A stretch of DNA of 8,050 bases from positions 1-8,050 of the forward strand of contig JAJXUS010000078.1 of the NCBI GenBank assembly GCA_021782675.1, written 5' to 3'. A model generated the notes under the pieces. The model had not been told where the DNA came from. It ran no database searches and saw only the letters and a list, made by a program, of their open reading frames with translations. Source of the stretch: Acidobacteriota bacterium (GTDB lineage Bacteria > Acidobacteriota > Terriglobia > Terriglobales > Acidobacteriaceae). The position numbers were made by a program, and so were the translations under genes. The first letter of the stretch is position 1; each line of letters starts with the position of its first letter. Of this stretch, positions 7,441-8,050 are shown piece after piece.

Positions 7441-7464
7441 GGTCCGCCAATCCCCCGGCGGTCC
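7441..7464 (+). other. Short hairpin directly after the zinc-ribbon stop codon
   Basis: Positions 7441-7448 can pair with 7457-7464 (8 positions with one T-T mismatch) around an 8-nt loop, starting at the base after the TAA stop. No T-tract follows, so it does not qualify as an intrinsic terminator. It could stabilise the mRNA end or cause partial attenuation before the antiporter gene. Confidence 0.3.
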
Positions 7465-7529
7465 CCTCGACATAGATTCCCCACCCCCTGTAGAGCAAAC
7501 CCCGACACCCGCCCGGCATCTTACTGCCT

Positions 7530-7534
7530 GAGGT
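7530..7534 (+). promoter_or_regulatory. Ribosome binding site of the antiporter gene (GAGGT)
   Basis: GAGGT lies 8 nt upstream of the TTG at 7543, which is ideal spacing. It supports translation from that non-ATG codon, because the next in-frame ATG (7630) is already past the first membrane segment. Confidence 0.65.
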
Positions 7535-7542
7535 CGAAACCC

Positions 7543-8050
7543 TTGTCCAATGCTGCTCTGACGCAGGTCATCCTCGTCCTGCTTCTGCTTGTGGGGCTCG
7601 CGCAACTGCTCGGTTGGCTCTTCGTCAAGATGCGCCAACCCAAAGTCGTGGGTGAAATCCTGGCCGGCGTCGTGCTCGGCAATGCCATGCTCGGCCGCAT
7701 TCCCTCCGTCGCCCATCTGATCCACAACGTCGAGTCGCAGGGCCAGATCCTCGACTTCGTCTACTGGATGGGCCTTCTACTGCTCATGTTCCTCGCCGGC
7801 GCCGAGACCCAGCAGCTCTTCTCCCGCGACGAACGACGCGAGGTCGGCTGGCTCACCATCGTCGGAACCGGTCTGCCCTTCGCCCTCGGCCTCATCTTCG
7901 CCCCCTGGATCATCCGCCCCTCGCTGGCCGGCCCCAACGGCAACCGCATCTCGCTCACCATCATTCTCGCGGTCGGCGTGGCCGTCACCTCGGTACCCGT
8001 GGTCTCCAAGATCTTCGCCGATCTCAACATCATGCACACCCACTTCGACA
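7543..8050 (+). CDS. Cation:proton antiporter, Kef/CPA2 type (5' part, runs off window)
   Basis: This is an inner-membrane monovalent cation:proton antiporter of the Na_H_Exchanger family, exchanging Na+ or K+ for protons in pH or ion homeostasis. Only the first 169 residues are visible. Membrane segments are seen at about 8-28, 36-50, 72-88, 103-121 and 137-157. Family hallmarks are RQPKVVGEILAGVVLG (31-46), MGLLLLMFLAGAET (76-89) and VAVTSVPVVSKIFADLNIM (147-165). The frame is open to the window end, and the conserved acidic residues of the ion site, expected soon afterwards, are not covered. The start is TTG at 7543, giving MSNAALTQVILVLLLLVG, with GAGGT 8 nt upstream; no in-frame ATG occurs before 7630, which would delete the first helix. 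The gap to the zinc-ribbon stop is 102 bp. A poor promoter-like pair (TCGACA 7467-7472, TAGAGC 7491-7496) lies in it, so separate initiation is possible but weakly supported. Confidence 0.88.
   Translation, partial: MSNAALTQVILVLLLLVGLAQLLGWLFVKMRQPKVVGEILAGVVLGNAMLGRIPSVAHLIHNVESQGQILDFVYWMGLLLLMFLAGAETQQLFSRDERREVGWLTIVGTGLPFALGLIFAPWIIRPSLAGPNGNRISLTIILAVGVAVTSVPVVSKIFADLNIMHTHFD

Noticed and set aside
1..8050. CRISPR arrays, insertion sequences or phage genes
   Set aside because: I saw no regularly spaced repeats, no transposase motifs or terminal inverted repeats, and no phage-like genes.

Overview
The window looks like a chromosomal segment from a Gram-negative bacterium with moderately high GC. 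It is most plausibly an acidobacterium (Acidobacteriota, Terriglobia-like). This is inferred from the very long Oar-type TonB-dependent receptor with an N-terminal carboxypeptidase-regulatory-like domain, a family greatly expanded in that phylum, and from the GC-rich codon use of the neighbours. No marker gene fixes the taxonomy.

Layout. Positions 1-240 hold no gene I can support. A minus-strand gene (292-3996) encodes a 1234-residue TonB-dependent outer-membrane receptor. It has a textbook ribosome binding site, a candidate sigma-70-type promoter upstream (4130-4158) and a strong intrinsic terminator just past its stop (241-279). A largely non-coding stretch of about 617 bp (3997-4613) separates it from a second minus-strand gene (4614-6248), a 544-residue AsmA-like protein with one N-terminal membrane anchor. 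A divergent spacer of about 406 bp (6249-6654) follows. Then come two plus-strand genes: a coiled-coil plus C4 zinc-ribbon protein of the COG1579 family (6655-7440), and the first 169 codons of a Kef-type/CPA2 monovalent cation:proton antiporter. The antiporter begins at a TTG codon at 7543 and runs off the window end.

How the genes relate. Three of the four genes act at the cell envelope: receptor-mediated uptake across the outer membrane, AsmA-like inner-membrane/periplasmic function, and ion antiport in the inner membrane. The receptor looks like an independent unit with its own promoter and terminator. The zinc-ribbon and antiporter genes are 102 bp apart and could be co-transcribed. I see no mobile element, CRISPR array, tRNA or rRNA. 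I also do not see a convincing new multi-gene system. The observations most worth checking are the arrangement of repeats over the receptor promoter, the unusually long receptor signal peptide, the non-ATG antiporter start, and the altered second zinc knuckle of the COG1579 protein.
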